Below, piece after piece: positions 31,442 through 42,701 of a DNA stretch of 64,000 nt. The stretch is from the NCBI GenBank assembly GCA_964035575.1, contig OZ037900.1, positions 558,001 through 622,000 on the forward strand, in the 5' to 3' direction. The position numbers were made by a program, and so were the translations under genes. The stretch is from Rhynchopus sp. YZ270_cl-10. Its lineage: Eukaryota; Euglenozoa; Diplonemea; Diplonemida; Diplonemidae. How positions within the stretch are numbered: the stretch's first letter is position 1; each line of letters starts with the position of its first letter. Below the pieces are notes generated by a model that worked only from the letters and a program-made list of their open reading frames with translations, made no database searches and had not been told where the DNA came from.

Positions 31442-31823
31442 CTATGCAAAAAGGTGAGCCACGCTTTTTTTTTTCAGGACAAAGTTGCTGATTGTAACAA
31501 AAAAAAAAAACATAAAATAACAAAAGGAGTAACATTAGTTAGGTATTTTGTTGTGTCGACAACAATTTTTTTTTTTTTTTTGGTTGTACAAAAAGAACAG
31601 GGGTTTCGCCCTACCATCACCACAGCCAGGGTGATGACAGGGACCAAAGGGACTGGGGGGGGAGGAGGAGGAGGGGAGGAGGAGGAACAGTGTGTTAATG
31701 AATACAAAGGTTGTTCTTGTATTGAACAAATCGCACACCAAGGGTTGGTGTCTGCACACAAAGGCAGCTTGAAGGCCAATGTGTGCATTTAGTTATATTT
31801 ATTTTTTTGGTAATTTGTTTGTT

Positions 31824-31855
31824 TAGTGTAGCTGCCATTCAGGCAGTCTTCACTA
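31824..31855 (+). repeat. Class D hairpin
   Basis: TAGTGTAG-CTGCC-ATTCA-GGCAG-TCTTCACTA: outer TAGTG/CACTA and inner CTGCC/GGCAG stems, followed by a T-rich run. Confidence 0.75.
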
Positions 31856-31877
31856 TAATTTTTGAAAAAGGATAGAC

Positions 31878-31985
31878 CCACATGATTTTTACCCCGCGTA
31901 TAGGCGCGTAAAAGCGCGTAAAGACGTGTACGGACGGTCCTATACGCGCCTTTAGGCGCCTATACGCGGAGTAAAAATCAGGTGG
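31878..31985. mobile_element. GC-rich palindromic foldback unit, 108 bp
   Basis: The left arm CCACATGATTTTTACCCCGC and the inverse of the right arm (GCGGAGTAAAAATCAGGTGG) match over about 45 bp, through repeated GCGTATAGGCGC motifs. No clear target duplication. Confidence 0.8.
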
Positions 31986-32395
31986 TTGATAACAAAAAGC
32001 ATCGTGTCAAAAAGACAGGATAATGGACAAAAAAAAAATGCGCAAAAAAAATCCGCAGAAAAAGCGGGGGGCTAGATTTGTTTTTGTTTTGTATTTTTAC
32101 AGAAGGCAAGCCATGCCCTGTCAAAAAAAAGCGGTGGAGATCTGCAATTTTTTTTTTTATACTGTCTCAAAAGGAGCTAGGATGAAAACCTTTTTTTTTT
32201 TCTTTTTCAAAAATCCTTTGGAGCAAAATTGCCCCTTCTGATACAGTCTTTGCAATCTCCATTTTTCCTTTTCTTTTTTTTATTTGAGCAAAAAAGACTA
32301 CGCCACGAGAATATTCCTCTCGTACACGGACACTCTTAAAAAATGGGGGCGTCAATAAAGTGGTATTTAAAAACAAAACAAAAATAGTAACTCTG

Positions 32396-32516
32396 GTAAG
32401 TAAAAGGGAAAAAAAGGGGTTTTTTTTTCCGTTGATTGCTCAATTACCCTGTTGGAGGGGGGTGATTTGGCGACCGTATCTGAGGAACTATTTCTCCTTT
32501 AAGCTACGCTTTGTAG
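32396..32516 (+). repeat. Intron-like repeat family F, full copy
   Basis: CTCTG then GTAAGTAAAAGGG at the left and AAGCTACGCTTTGTAG at the right. It shares AATAGTAACTCTG upstream with the short copy at 7570. Confidence 0.75.
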
Positions 32517-32739
32517 GTATTTAACAAAAAAAAATTGTTGGTTCTCTCTATATCTTGAAAAGGTGGGAACATAGAGAGGGTGGGTACTTCTTAGGGAAAT
32601 CTCATGATGGAGGGGGTCGTGTACAGGGTCACAAAGCGCTGGAAAATTACAGATTTTTGCTGACTTTCCCATGGCATGCAGAGTATTTATAGAGCAAAAC
32701 TAGCTTTTCCTCAGCGCAGAAGCGAGATAACAAAAACGA

Positions 32740-32812
32740 AAAAAACATTATTTCATATACATTCTTTTCTAATAGAGAAGAAGGCATAGAGGTGCGAAAA
32801 AAGTACCCTTGC
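32740..32812 (+). repeat. Dispersed repeat family G, copy 2
   Basis: TTTCATATACATTCTTTTCT, then AATAGAGAAGAAGGCA and AAAGTACCC, matching 165-247. Confidence 0.6.
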
Positions 32813-32969
32813 TTTTTTTGTTTGTTTGTTTGTTTGTTCTACAAAAACAAAAAAAAAAAAAGCAGAAGGAAACCGCGTGTGTACACCGAGAACAAAAAAG
32901 GGGAAAAGAGGGAACTATAAAAGTAAGGGGTCCAGACAGGTTGTGTTTCAGGGGGGGTTAATGGTGTGA

Positions 32970-33119
32970 TTACCCAACCGATTCTCCGTGGTTCTTCCGT
33001 AGGTGCTCCGGTAAGGGGGTATACTCTTTTCTTTTGTTGTTTTCGGTTTTCGCCACCCGGGGGGGGGCTTCGAGACCTGGCAGCCGCACACGTACCCTCA
33101 GGTTGTGTAAGTGATTTTG
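32970..33119 (-). CDS. Probable terminal exon, unknown protein
   Basis: A strong acceptor (CTTTTATGTTTTTGGTCAG) on the minus strand is followed in phase 0 by 49 codons and TAA. The peptide contains RVRLPGLEAPPRVAKTENNK and ends LPEHLRKNHGESVG, with balanced, non-repetitive codons. The upstream exon is not identified (a GTAACT donor near 33280 is one option). No family recognised. Confidence 0.4.
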   Translation of the reverse strand, partial: QNHLHNLRVRVRLPGLEAPPRVAKTENNKRKEYTPLPEHLRKNHGESVG

Positions 33120-33573
33120 CTGACCAAAAACATAAAAGTAACGACCAAAAAAAATGAAAAATGATTTCCTTAAGCAAACTGACGGTGTTGACTTGGCTGT
33201 GCAGTCAGACACAGGCCCCTCGACAAGTCAGGACAGAGGCACGGGGGCACTACACCGCAACCCCGGAGGAAAGGGAATGTGATACACCAGTGGGGAAGTT
33301 ACCAACAAAGGAAGGGATGTAGGGAGGAAAGGGTAAAGGGTATTGTATAACCTTTAGTTTTGCTTGGGGGGTTTTTTTGTTTTCTTTTTTCATTCAGAAT
33401 CAAAAAGGGGAAGTGGATGAATGTGACTCTTGTGCACACACATCTTTAAAAAAAGATGGCGCTTCACTTCGCCTTGACAACCTGTCAATGTGTGGAAGGT
33501 GCCGACCATGGCGGCTGATCCTCACTGACCTGTCGGCGCTGATAAAGAAGCTACAACGAGGGCTCCCAAAGGG

Positions 33574-33966
33574 ATGAACGACCACGCACCGCAGGTCTTG
33601 CGCTACCTCACTGAGGCGGGGTTTCTCGAAAGGAAAATCGACGACCTCCTGAAGTATTCATACTACAGGGCTCAGCAAACAGGTAGGGATGGGAAGACAA
33701 AACAATGTGTCGCTCTTGCTTTTTTCTTTATATAAAAGTTCCATGTGTGCATATGCTAAATACCGTGTGAGCATATATCTGCTAGGCAAGGGTAGCTCTA
33801 TTGATTTATTCGTTACAAAACTTTTAGTCACTATTTTCAAACAAAACTTTTTCTGTAATTTGCATACAACTTTTCAGCTCTTGAACTAAATAACTTTTCA
33901 TCTTTTCAACTTTCAAAAAAAAAATTCTCCCCCTCAGGTCCCCCCCTGCATCTTTCTGCAACCTAA
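33574..33966 (+). CDS. Possible small two-exon gene
   Basis: ATG at 33574 opens 36 codons (MNDHAPQVLRYLTEAGFLER ... YRAQQ), with a helix-rich look, ending at a GTAGGG donor (33683). The acceptor ATTCTCCCCCTCAG at 33937 continues in phase for nine codons (PPLHLSAT, stop). That predicts a 45-residue protein. Short upstream frames overlap the 5' side. The opposite strand to the main genes and the small size keep confidence low. A family C repeat begins three bases after the stop. Confidence 0.3.
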
Positions 33967-33969
33967 GTT

Positions 33970-34083
33970 GACTTGAAATACAAAGCCCTCTCATGACAGT
34001 GTAGTGTACCTTGGTATGACCGGCTGTACCGGGGGGTGGACACCCCAACCATGCAGTCCTACAATCCATTTCGTGGTTTACAT
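33970..34083 (+). repeat. Dispersed repeat family C, copy 3
   Basis: The full-length copy closest to 253-361, ending TTTCGTGGTTTACATCTGA. Confidence 0.8.
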
Positions 34084-34269
34084 CTGAAAACTAAAGTTGA
34101 AGTATAATAAAAAGAGAGAGAGAAATCGGTGAGACGCTCGTAAGCCTCGCTTAGGCACTTCAAAAGGAAGGGAAGATGCTGTTTCGTAAAAGGGGATAAT
34201 TTGCTAATCTGTTTGGGTTAGTGTACGCCGCCATTCAGACATTAACCGTCTTCACTAGATAGTTGTTTT

Positions 34270-34410
34270 GGGGGGAAACGACAATGTGGACTCTAAAAAT
34301 GTGGATGACGACAATCCGGATTAAAAATCCACATTGTCGCAGTCCACATGTCGCAAAAAATAGTCCACATTGTCGCATAATCCAGATTGTCATAATCCAC
34401 ATTTTAAACC
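34270..34410. repeat. Cluster of GCGACAATGTGGACT-type inverted motifs
   Basis: About eight direct and inverted copies of a motif around ATGTGGA(T/C)T and GACAATC fold across 140 bp. Probably a foldback element; no target duplication seen. Confidence 0.65.
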
Positions 34411-34576
34411 CCTGAAATATGTAACCATCTGAAAACCACCGCTTTATTCTTTTTTGATAAATTGTTAGATTAGTGTAGCTAGCCATTTTTTGACAGTCTT
34501 CACTTTTTTATCTTGGAGGGTTTGCTTGTTTGGTGTGGTAACGTACTGACGAACAACATTTCACGCAAAAAAAGTA

Positions 34577-34689
34577 GAGTTGAAATACAAAGCCCTCTCG
34601 TGAACAGTGTACCTTTGTATGGCCGGCTGTACCGGGGTGGACACCCCCAACCATGCAGTTCTACAATCCATTTCGTGGTTTGCATCTGA
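34577..34689 (+). repeat. Dispersed repeat family C, copy 4
   Basis: GAAATACAAAGCCCTCTCGT through ATCCATTTCGTGGTTTGCAT, near full length. Confidence 0.8.
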
Positions 34690-35126
34690 TTTAAAAAAAA
34701 AGACGACGGCTCTCTGTCACATCACCCAACAGGGGGCTAGACACTTTCAGAAAGAATTTGACTGGAAATACAAAAAGCACTCTCTCTCTCTCGTGAACAG
34801 TACCTTTGGTACAATGGCTGGGTACTACATTCATTTCGAGGTTTGACATCAAGAAAAAACGACAACATAAACTCTACGATAGTAAAGAAAATTGGACGAT
34901 TATGCATCTCTTGCGTGCGCACATATCTAAAAAGAAAAGAAGCGTTTGAGATGCAGCCTTGGTGGCACATATTTAAACAAAGAAAACAGACAAACGTGCG
35001 ACATTCGTTGTACGTACGTGTGGGACACAGCACGGAAAGAAAGAAAAGGTGAAGATGATAACGTGCAGACACCTCAGGGATGAAGGTACGTGCAGATTTT
35101 TTTTTTTTTTGAAAACTTAGTTGTAT

Positions 35127-35157
35127 TAGTGTAGACACCCGAGGATGAACTCCACTA
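35127..35157 (+). repeat. Class D hairpin
   Basis: TAGTGTAG-ACACCCGAGGATGAA-CTCCACTA with a near-perfect 8-bp stem and a T run after it. Near-identical to 43281-43311. Confidence 0.75.
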
Positions 35158-37104
35158 TAATTTTTTTTTTCTTTTGCAACATGAATACGCACAGAAATGT
35201 ACATATTGTAACAAAAGAGGACACGAAACAACTCGGAAGATCGATGTTCTCGTGACATGAAAAAAACACAAAAGAAAAAATAAAGTACACTGGCTTTCTG
35301 TTCAGGAGAACAGAACAAGCAAAGAAAGAAAAGTTTGCAAGAGGAACCTAAGCCGCCATGCAGCACCGCACCGGATACCGGTGGATGCGGGGGAGATTAG
35401 AAGGTGAATAAAACGTCGAAGACAGGTGCGTATTTTGTGCACAAATCTTTAGAACAAGAAAACTATTTGTGGTAAGATGGACAGCGCTTCTGTGATTTGC
35501 CACCTTGCCAAGAGAGAGAGAGAGAGAGGGAGAAAGAAAAAGAAATAAATACAGTACATGACCCCTGACAAAGCGTGAAAACAACACGCCAACTAAACTG
35601 CAACTACGAATCACCTGATCCAGTTCATTCTGTTGCACAATTGGTGCGTCTTCAGTACAAATGCTTGTCAAGTGAGGGACAGAGGGGTGTGGCTGAGTAA
35701 ATAGAGGTGAAGTGTGATGGGCACAAAGGCAAAACCTCAAAAAATAGAAAAGAAATAAAATATGTGGTACGGCAAAACAACAAACTGGGGTAGGGGGCCT
35801 CGGTTGTGTTGCCACAGTTGTGCAATACTCCACTTTTCCTTCTTTTTTTTGACAAATTGCATCTTCTGTTGCTACATTCGTGCAAATCTTCATTTTTTCT
35901 TCTCTGTTGTTGACTAATTGATACCTCGCTAATTTTTTTTTTCCGTGTGATCTCCACGCAGCCATTCCTCGCCAATCTCTCGTTTCGTGGACACCGTTTC
36001 ATCTTTCTTGTCTTTTTGACACATTTTCTGGATTAGTGCAGCCATTAGACAAGTCTTCACTCTCCAAAAAACACTTCAAGAATTTCTTTTAAAATACCTA
36101 TGCCAAACATCGACAGGACGCTGACACTGGTGGAATAACAACTCTCCGTGGCATTTTCATCAAACACGGGGGAGAAAAACCAAACAAAACTAGAAGATGT
36201 CATGCCTTTCGCACACACATCAAAAACAAAAGGTTTGGGTAAAGATGAAAACCTAAGCCTTTGCTTGGTCACCTAGAAAGGGGAGTCTGCTTCCAGACTA
36301 CACATACACACACATACACACTGGGGCCATATTCTGCGCAAGAATTACCCCTATAATAATTAATTATCAAACACACACAACAGGAAATGTCGCTTATAAG
36401 AACTACCTTCGTTTGCTTTCAAACCCACACACATTTTTTTTCCCACTTCCCTAAGTTTTGGGATGGAAACAACCTAAAGGGATGGGGGGAAGGTTTGTTT
36501 TGTTTTTGTTTTTTGCTACTCTGTTTTGTATTGTATTTCATTGTAGTAACTTTGTAAGTTGAAAGGTAGCAAGTTGGAAACAACGTAAAGGGATGGGGGA
36601 TATTCGTAAATCTTGTTCCTTTTGTAGCTTTTGAGAATCATATTATTTCATGTACTAGAAACAAAGAAGAGTTGGTTAGAGTCTGCGCCCTTGCTTGGCA
36701 ATCTGTTAAAAGAATAGAAACGACTTCAGGATATAGTGAGGATACAACAGAAAAGGTTTTTCGTTTATCGCCCAAGTTTTGTTTTTGTGTTTTCTTTTTG
36801 AAGTTGTGATGTGAGCAAGAACAAAAAACAAAGCTTGTTCACGCACCGTCCGTCGTTTCAGTTTCTTCTTGTAGCAAGAGCCTTTTGGGTGTACAAAACA
36901 AAAATAGAAAAGAAAAAAAGAAGAAGAAGAAGGGGAGGAGGCACCACATTGACACCCACCTTGGTGAAAACAAACGACCACAAAGGACCACGGGGTCACC
37001 AGAGGTACTTTTTTTTAGGTGAAAAATGTGCCCCGAAGAGGAAAAAAAAAAGTTTGAATGAACTTTAGCCTCTCGTGTGCTTACTTGGAACCTTAAAAAA
37101 AGAC

Positions 37105-37734
37105 TCAAAAATAGACCATTTCATGGAATTCTGGTGTACTCTCTAGAAATTCACGCGAAAATCCCAGATCGTCGCAGCAGAAGGCTTGGAACCCTGCTGT
37201 GCGTGCTGTCTCTACGTTGTGTCTGTTGTCGTCCACGAGGACAACGCGATGATGTGCGACGCCGGTCAGCTCCGCAATTTGCATGAGGTGGGCAGCCTTG
37301 GTGTCCGTCGGCGACGCGACACCTTCGGGACACCAGCACACCAACCTCTCATCAGGCAGAAAGTCGCGATAGTCCTCCGGTGCAAAGATGTGCTTGAGAA
37401 ACCCTTTCACGACCACCGCATCCCTCGCGAACGACGCTATGCACATCGTGTTCCCCCGCGCTGCCATGTCTTTGCAGAAGGAGACCAAGAAGGCGGCGTC
37501 GCGCACCAGCATCTGCACCTCGGCGGCTGACGTCGCAAGGTTTTCGAAGTGCGGCACACCGGAGACGTGAATGCTTGTGATTGTGTTGTCGAAGTCAAGC
37601 GCAACCACCATCGCGCGATCAGCACTACGTCGTGACTGCTTCCACCGTCGTGTTATATAAAGACATATAGCGGCAAATAACGCACCAAACAAGGCCTTTA
37701 AAACCCGTTGTCTGTTTGTGACTGTTAGCAACAT
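37105..37734 (-). CDS. Membrane-anchored HAD-family phosphatase
   Basis: 209 residues. The N-terminal hydrophobic helix (LFGALFAAICLYITRR, about 16-31) predicts a single anchor with a basic flank. The catalytic part starts with the HAD motif I in VVALDFDNTITS, with the nucleophile and acid/base aspartates two apart. A middle serine in CIASFAR could be motif II, and VVLVDDNRHNVETARTAG supplies the acidic pair of motif IV. Size and motif order fit small HAD phosphatases. The substrate is unknown. A class A hairpin lies just beyond the stop. Confidence 0.75.
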   Translation of the reverse strand: MLLTVTNRQRVLKALFGALFAAICLYITRRWKQSRRSADRAMVVALDFDNTITSIHVSGVPHFENLATSAAEVQMLVRDAAFLVSFCKDMAARGNTMCIASFARDAVVVKGFLKHIFAPEDYRDFLPDERLVCWCPEGVASPTDTKAAHLMQIAELTGVAHHRVVLVDDNRHNVETARTAGFQAFCCDDLGFSREFLESTPEFHEMVYF

Positions 37735-38888
37735 CAGGGAGAGCAGTCGGGGAGAGGAGAGAAGGGGTAAGAAGGAGAAGGGCTGATGCTTGGTCTGCTG
37801 TTCTGCCTTTTTTCTTTTTGCAAAAATCTGTGAGAGTCTGCTAGGGGTGTCTCACAACAGGCGTTATGTTCTTTAGGTAGATACCAAAAGTGTGGTGCGC
37901 TTTGAGACCAACGTGTTGTACGCTACTGCAAAGAAGAGGCAACGAGGAACGTCACATAAAATGGGGTATTTTGTGTAGAGACCTTTTGTTGCGAAAGGTA
38001 GACGCAAACAAAGAGTGCAATGTGTGTAGTCTGTTGGTGTGTCGTAGCATAGCGACATAGATCTTAACGATGAGTCGGGGCAGGGCCAGAGCCAGAGTCT
38101 CCGGATTCCGAGACGGACAACGAGAACTGGGTGTTTGCTGGTTCCGGGTGTGAACACAACCTACGGGTTGGTTACATAGCCGCCAATGAAAGGGCGACTG
38201 TGACATAGCGTGAAACATCGTCCTCCACAGACACCATAACCCACCACGGTACGGTAATGATGCACAAGGGTGGCAGAGCACTCGTACAGTACGACGGCAA
38301 AAAGGAAGGGGACGATTACAAGCCCAAGCCCAAATCGACGGGAATTTACCTTTTTTGTTGCGGCCGGTGATGGTCCCCACGACTAGCCTTCACCGCAGTT
38401 TGCGGTTGAGTGGAGCAGAGAAAAGGGGTGGGGGAAAAATGAAAAAGAGAGGTTCTTTTTTTGGTTTGCTATCTACTCGTATGGGACACTACCTAAAGCG
38501 GGGGGAGCGGGAATATATAAAAAGGAGAAAAACTTGAGAAATGAATATACCCACAGAGAGAGGGAGAGATGGAGCAAGCAGAAAACAAACCCCCACCCTA
38601 AACATACATGCCATGTATACCTGGGTAGACCACATCACCCTTTCCCTCCCCCGATTCTATTTTTTAACAACAGTTTTAAAGCGAAAACACAAAAATCCAC
38701 CAAAAACCGCAAAATCTCACCTATTTTCAGAGCCAGATGAGAAACTAGGAAACACTGAAACCGTTTTTTAAACAAAAAAGAAAGAAGTTGAAATGTGCAA
38801 ACGCCTCACCGTTTTCTCGGCGGACAAAAAAAAAAAACGTTGGTATTCTCTGTTCCAAAGACAATCCCTCAGGACAAATCTACACATA
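37735..38888. other. Gap between HAD and surface-protein genes
   Basis: 37.87-38.37 kb has coding-like composition on the plus strand. 38.4-38.88 kb is A-rich with a C-type hairpin (GCCTCACCGTTTTCTCGGC) near 38803. Confidence 0.5.
37877..38370 (+). CDS. Possible multi-exon plus-strand gene or relic
   Basis: Several splice-bounded coding pieces are visible. After GTTCTTTAG, 37877-37978 encodes 33 codons (VRFETNVLYATAKKRQRG). At about 38065-38170 a frame reads PDSETDNENWVFAGSG. After CATCGTCCTCCACAG, 38231-38370 encodes HHGTVMMHKGGRALVQYDGK and ends IYLFCCGR. A GTTACA donor near 38171 would join the last two in phase across a 60-bp intron. The first piece does not join cleanly. No family recognised. 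The stop-poor antisense frame here is likely a shadow. Confidence 0.3.
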
Positions 38889-39606
38889 TCACACCACTTC
38901 CACACTATCCCCAAGTGTAGGCGGCGTATAGCACCGAGGCGCCACACCGTCAGTATCGATGGGGGTCTTAATGATGCGCTCACCACCACCACCACCACCT
39001 TCCTTCTGCACTTTCTGCACGACCCCTAGCCCCCCTTCTGCTTCTGCGTCTTTCTGTACCTCAGGAACCGAAGCAGCTTGCATCAACAATGGGGACAACA
39101 AACTGCCGTCAGGGGTCGGCTGAGGAAGACCTTCTCCTCCTCCTCCTCCTCCTCCTCCTCCTCCTGCCCCTGGCTTCGCCTCTTCCCTCTCCGGGAGGGT
39201 GTGTTGTGGGTTTTCTAGCATATTCTCCTTCTCCTTTTCCTTCTCCTTCTGCTTCTCCCCTTCCCCCTCTACAACCTGCCGTGCCGCTGCACGCTCTCCA
39301 GCAAACTTCAAAATTTGTTGTCTCCTTTCCTTCGTAGGCTGAGGCGCACCCACTATGACTGCACCTTCTCTCTGAGGATTTTCTCGTGAAGTTCTTTGCA
39401 CTTCACTCTGTACCACCCCACCACCACCACCCCCACTCTCCACAAACCCAGCCCCGATTGAATACTGTGCCAACGGATTGATCTTCTGTTGTATCGGTGG
39501 TGCCGGGTTGGTGGTAGGTGTTGGTTTGGTTGTCTCCTTCAGCTCTGCGAGGGTTTGCTCCCAGAATAGGCATTCTGAGGGTTCAGAGATTGCTTTTAGT
39601 GCAGAA

Positions 39607-39637
<31 letters not shown>

Positions 39638-42600
39638 GGGATGCTGCAGGGATCTGTTGTATTGTGTTGGCTCTCCCGATCACCGCATCTGAGAAAACCT
39701 CTGCCGGAGCGCCGAGAAGGGCGTTCATCCGCTGTCTCGCAACGCTGTGCTGTGGGATTGGAGAGATGGTGTTGCCGCTGCTGTTTGTCATCCACCCAGG
39801 GAGCGAGAGTGGGGTGCTATCTGGAGGAAGCGGGGTGGCGTCGTGAGGGTGGTGGTCAAAATCGTCTGCGAGACAACGTCGTTCTAACAACTCAATTTCT
39901 GCGATGGCTTTGGCTTGTGATTTTGATTTTGATTTGTGGGATTTGGGGTCCGAATCATGGCTGGAATTTGAGGAGAGAGAGTGTTGTCTGCTTCCCTTTG
40001 TATTACTGTGGCGCAACTCTGGAAATATTTCGGTTCGCTCCCGATGGTTTTCCTCACTAAAGTAGAATAGTGGAGACGGTGCGTTTGGTGTGATATGATC
40101 AGGATAATGTCCATGCTCCTCTTCACGTTGAGTATAACCACTATCCGAGGGAGACCCATCTAAGAGCCCGCCACCACTTCCATTCCCGCCTCGGTTAAAA
40201 AAGAAGTTTTTTGGAGAAAATTTGCGGGATTTTCGTGGATCCATAAAATTATTCCCACCTTCCGTTTGACATGAAACCTCGGTTGAGGAAATGCGGTATC
40301 TCACCTCTGCGATTAACTGCCAGGTTTCAAACCCTCCCAATGTTTTTAATGAAGACAACGACGCTGAAGAAGAGGAAGAAGAGGAAGAATCTGAGTCCGA
40401 CTCCGGAGCTGGTTGTGCACTCCGCGCCCGTTCCTTCTCCCATTCGCGTACCCTCTCCTTTTCTGCTTCGATCCTCGCGGTTCGCTCTTTCCGAAGGGTT
40501 TCGCCCCTCGATTCTATCAAAATCTTCAATAAAATGCAGATTACACAAACCAAACACAATAACGTTGCGATTAATGCATACAATGCGGTTTCAATGGCAG
40601 GTACATCTTCATCTAAGCCCTTCTTCTCATCCAACTCCCCCAATGGAAACCCAGAAGAAACCATTTGATTTGCGTTAAACGGAACAAACTCTGCATAAAA
40701 CTCCGAATACTCCAATGGGGTCAACTCCGCCGCAAACAAACACCCTTCTTTGGTATACGCAATCCCATGCAAACTTGGGCTATCCCCTTGCACTTTACAC
40801 GGTGTAGTTACCAATGGATCTACCGCACCATCTGATGCTATAACCGCCCCCAAATTCCGATCCTTAAAGAGATATCCAAAACGGCCCGAAGCGATGCCTG
40901 GAACGAGGTGTCGTATGGGTTCGACCCAAAGGGGGTTGACTGGGATGCGGACCACAGTCATCAGAGTGATGCCTGAGGGGAGAAGTGCGGAGATTTCTAC
41001 GATGTGAACACCTATGTTGGAAAAGGTGAGGTTTGGAAAACGGTATCGCGCAGTGCCTCCGTCTAGTGGGGTGGCGGTTAACCCTGGTGGTTGTGCGGTG
41101 TTGGAGCCACGCAGTAAACCCTCGGAAAACACAGAGAATAACACCCCCTCCTCTGCTCCCTGTAGCGCTCCTTCGCCGCTGAAGAACTCCATTTCGAGGT
41201 CCGGTTGAACTGCGGTTCCCACCCCATTTCCTCGCGGTGCGTTGACCGGGAGCAGATATGTTGCTGAAAATGACTCTGGAACCTTCAAAAAAATGTCCGC
41301 GCTCTTCACTAACGTTCCAGTATTTTGCATGCGAACCACCGCAGATAAGACATAATCTCCGGGAACAGAGAATTGCAGATCATTAAAGATAAACCTACCG
41401 TCAGCGTCGGCTATAGGGGATACCTGCCCGGTTACCGCACCGAGGGTAGGGGTCGCGGTTAGAGAGAGGAAAATGGTCGCGTTTTCTACCTTGACTGCAG
41501 AGCCTCCACAGACCCCGGTTGCAGTGCAGCCGAGAGAGAGGACCATGATGAGATCCACCACCATTTGCCGCCCTGCTACCCCAGAAGGTGCTTGCAGGAC
41601 ACAAAGGCATTCGGGTTGGATGGTAGTCGAGGTGATCAGAACGGAGATCGGTTCGGATGTGATTAGCGCGCCGGTTTCGGTGAGGGTGGCTTCGACCTGT
41701 ACAGTGTAGGCCCCAGGTTTGTTTGATAAGAGTGTCGCAAAGGAGATGTCCGCGCCGCTTATATCTGGCGTATCTTCCGTCATCTTTCCGGTCAAAACCC
41801 CTCCAGTCGGCGCAGAAACAACAACAACCCGAGCATGTATAGTCGCTGGAACCGCATCCCCTGCAAGATTCACCATACTAACTGAAACTGGTACGGTTAA
41901 AAATTCGTTTTCCACTCCAGTTGGTTCTGATATTGCGATAAGCGCAACAGGAAGCGGTCTGACTGCGAACACCTCTACCTGAAATGGAAGAGATAACGTA
42001 GCGCCGGACGACAACGTCGCCTCAGCAACCAGAGTATGCACCCCCACCTCCACGACGATTACATCGGAAAATTCGAAGGTACCTTTCACCATTGTCGCGA
42101 GAATTGTTGTTGTTCCGGTTAGCGTTGTCAAAGGGGACGAACCGTACAATGTACACCTCGTTGGGGTTCCTGGGTCCTCCGTTTTATCCCCAGATTTTCC
42201 GTATAATTGCAAGATTGGTTGCGGAAACAGAGTTTTCCCCGAAGCGCCAAACACCCCCTTTGTCGTAACCAACCGCAACTCCACTGGTACCGAATGCAGC
42301 ACGGTAAATGCAAAGCTCTTTTTATACACAACATTCACCGCTACACCGACCTCAGCGATTTCCAACCCCGCCTCCACAGTGTACTCCCCTTCGATCCCAA
42401 CAGACAGTCCTGGCAATGCCAGTACTGACCCCTTCTCTACTGCGACGTTAAGCGGTCCAGAAATCACCCCGGGTCCTTGAAGGAGGGTTAGTGAGAGGGT
42501 ACCGTTCATATTGTCTTGGAGATCGAGGAGGCCGCCGGCAGGGGGTGAGAGCGTGAAGGTGGGTGCGGGGTCGATGACTTCGCCTGCAACTCCTATGGGA

Positions 42601-42701
42601 AGCGAGGTGAGGAACAGCGCAGTGTCAGAAGGGAAGGCGGAATGAGTCCTGCACACTGCCAGACTGAGAAGCAGAAGGCGGGTTGGGTTGTACGACGTCA
42701 T
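38889..42701 (-). CDS. Large type I surface protein with beta-sandwich-like ectodomain
   Basis: 1,270 residues from the ATG at 42701, chosen because it begins a signal peptide (LLLLSLAVCRTHSAFPS); a longer frame upstream is low-complexity. The ectodomain to about residue 700 consists of repeated stretches with strand-like alternation, such as GVHTLVAEATLSSGATLSLP, GAYTVQVEATLTETGA and GDYVLSAVVRMQNTG, suggesting tandem Ig/cadherin-like beta-sandwiches. A membrane helix follows at about 700-727 (LIATLLCLVCVICILLKIL), then a charged helix (RKERTARIEAEKERVREWEK). A roughly 500-residue low-complexity cytosolic tail has Ser, Pro and Gly runs. Probably a surface receptor or adhesin; family not recognised. 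An acceptor-like CTTTTTTTTAG lies about 45 bp above the ATG. Confidence 0.7.

Larger units (their letters stand above)
30339..32969. other. Gene-poor region with structured repeats
   Basis: Contains class D elements (31225-31285, 31824-31855), a palindromic unit (31878-31985), an intron-like repeat (32396-32516), family G copy 2 (32740-32812) and possible membrane-segment exons on the minus strand. The remainder is homopolymer-rich. Confidence 0.55.
34084..37104. other. Gene-poor region packed with structured repeats
   Basis: Class D elements lie at 34210-34260, 34465-34506, 35127-35157, 35785-35840 and 36030-36062. Family C copies are at 34577-34689 and 34759-34850, and class A/B hairpins near 34125, 36193, 36252 and 37057. 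Most of the remainder is A/T-rich or dinucleotide-rich. No gene recognised. Confidence 0.6.

Noticed and set aside
37952-38380. 142-codon minus-strand frame rich in Cys, Trp and His
   Set aside because: Composition is typical of an antisense shadow; the plus strand has splice-bounded coding-like pieces.
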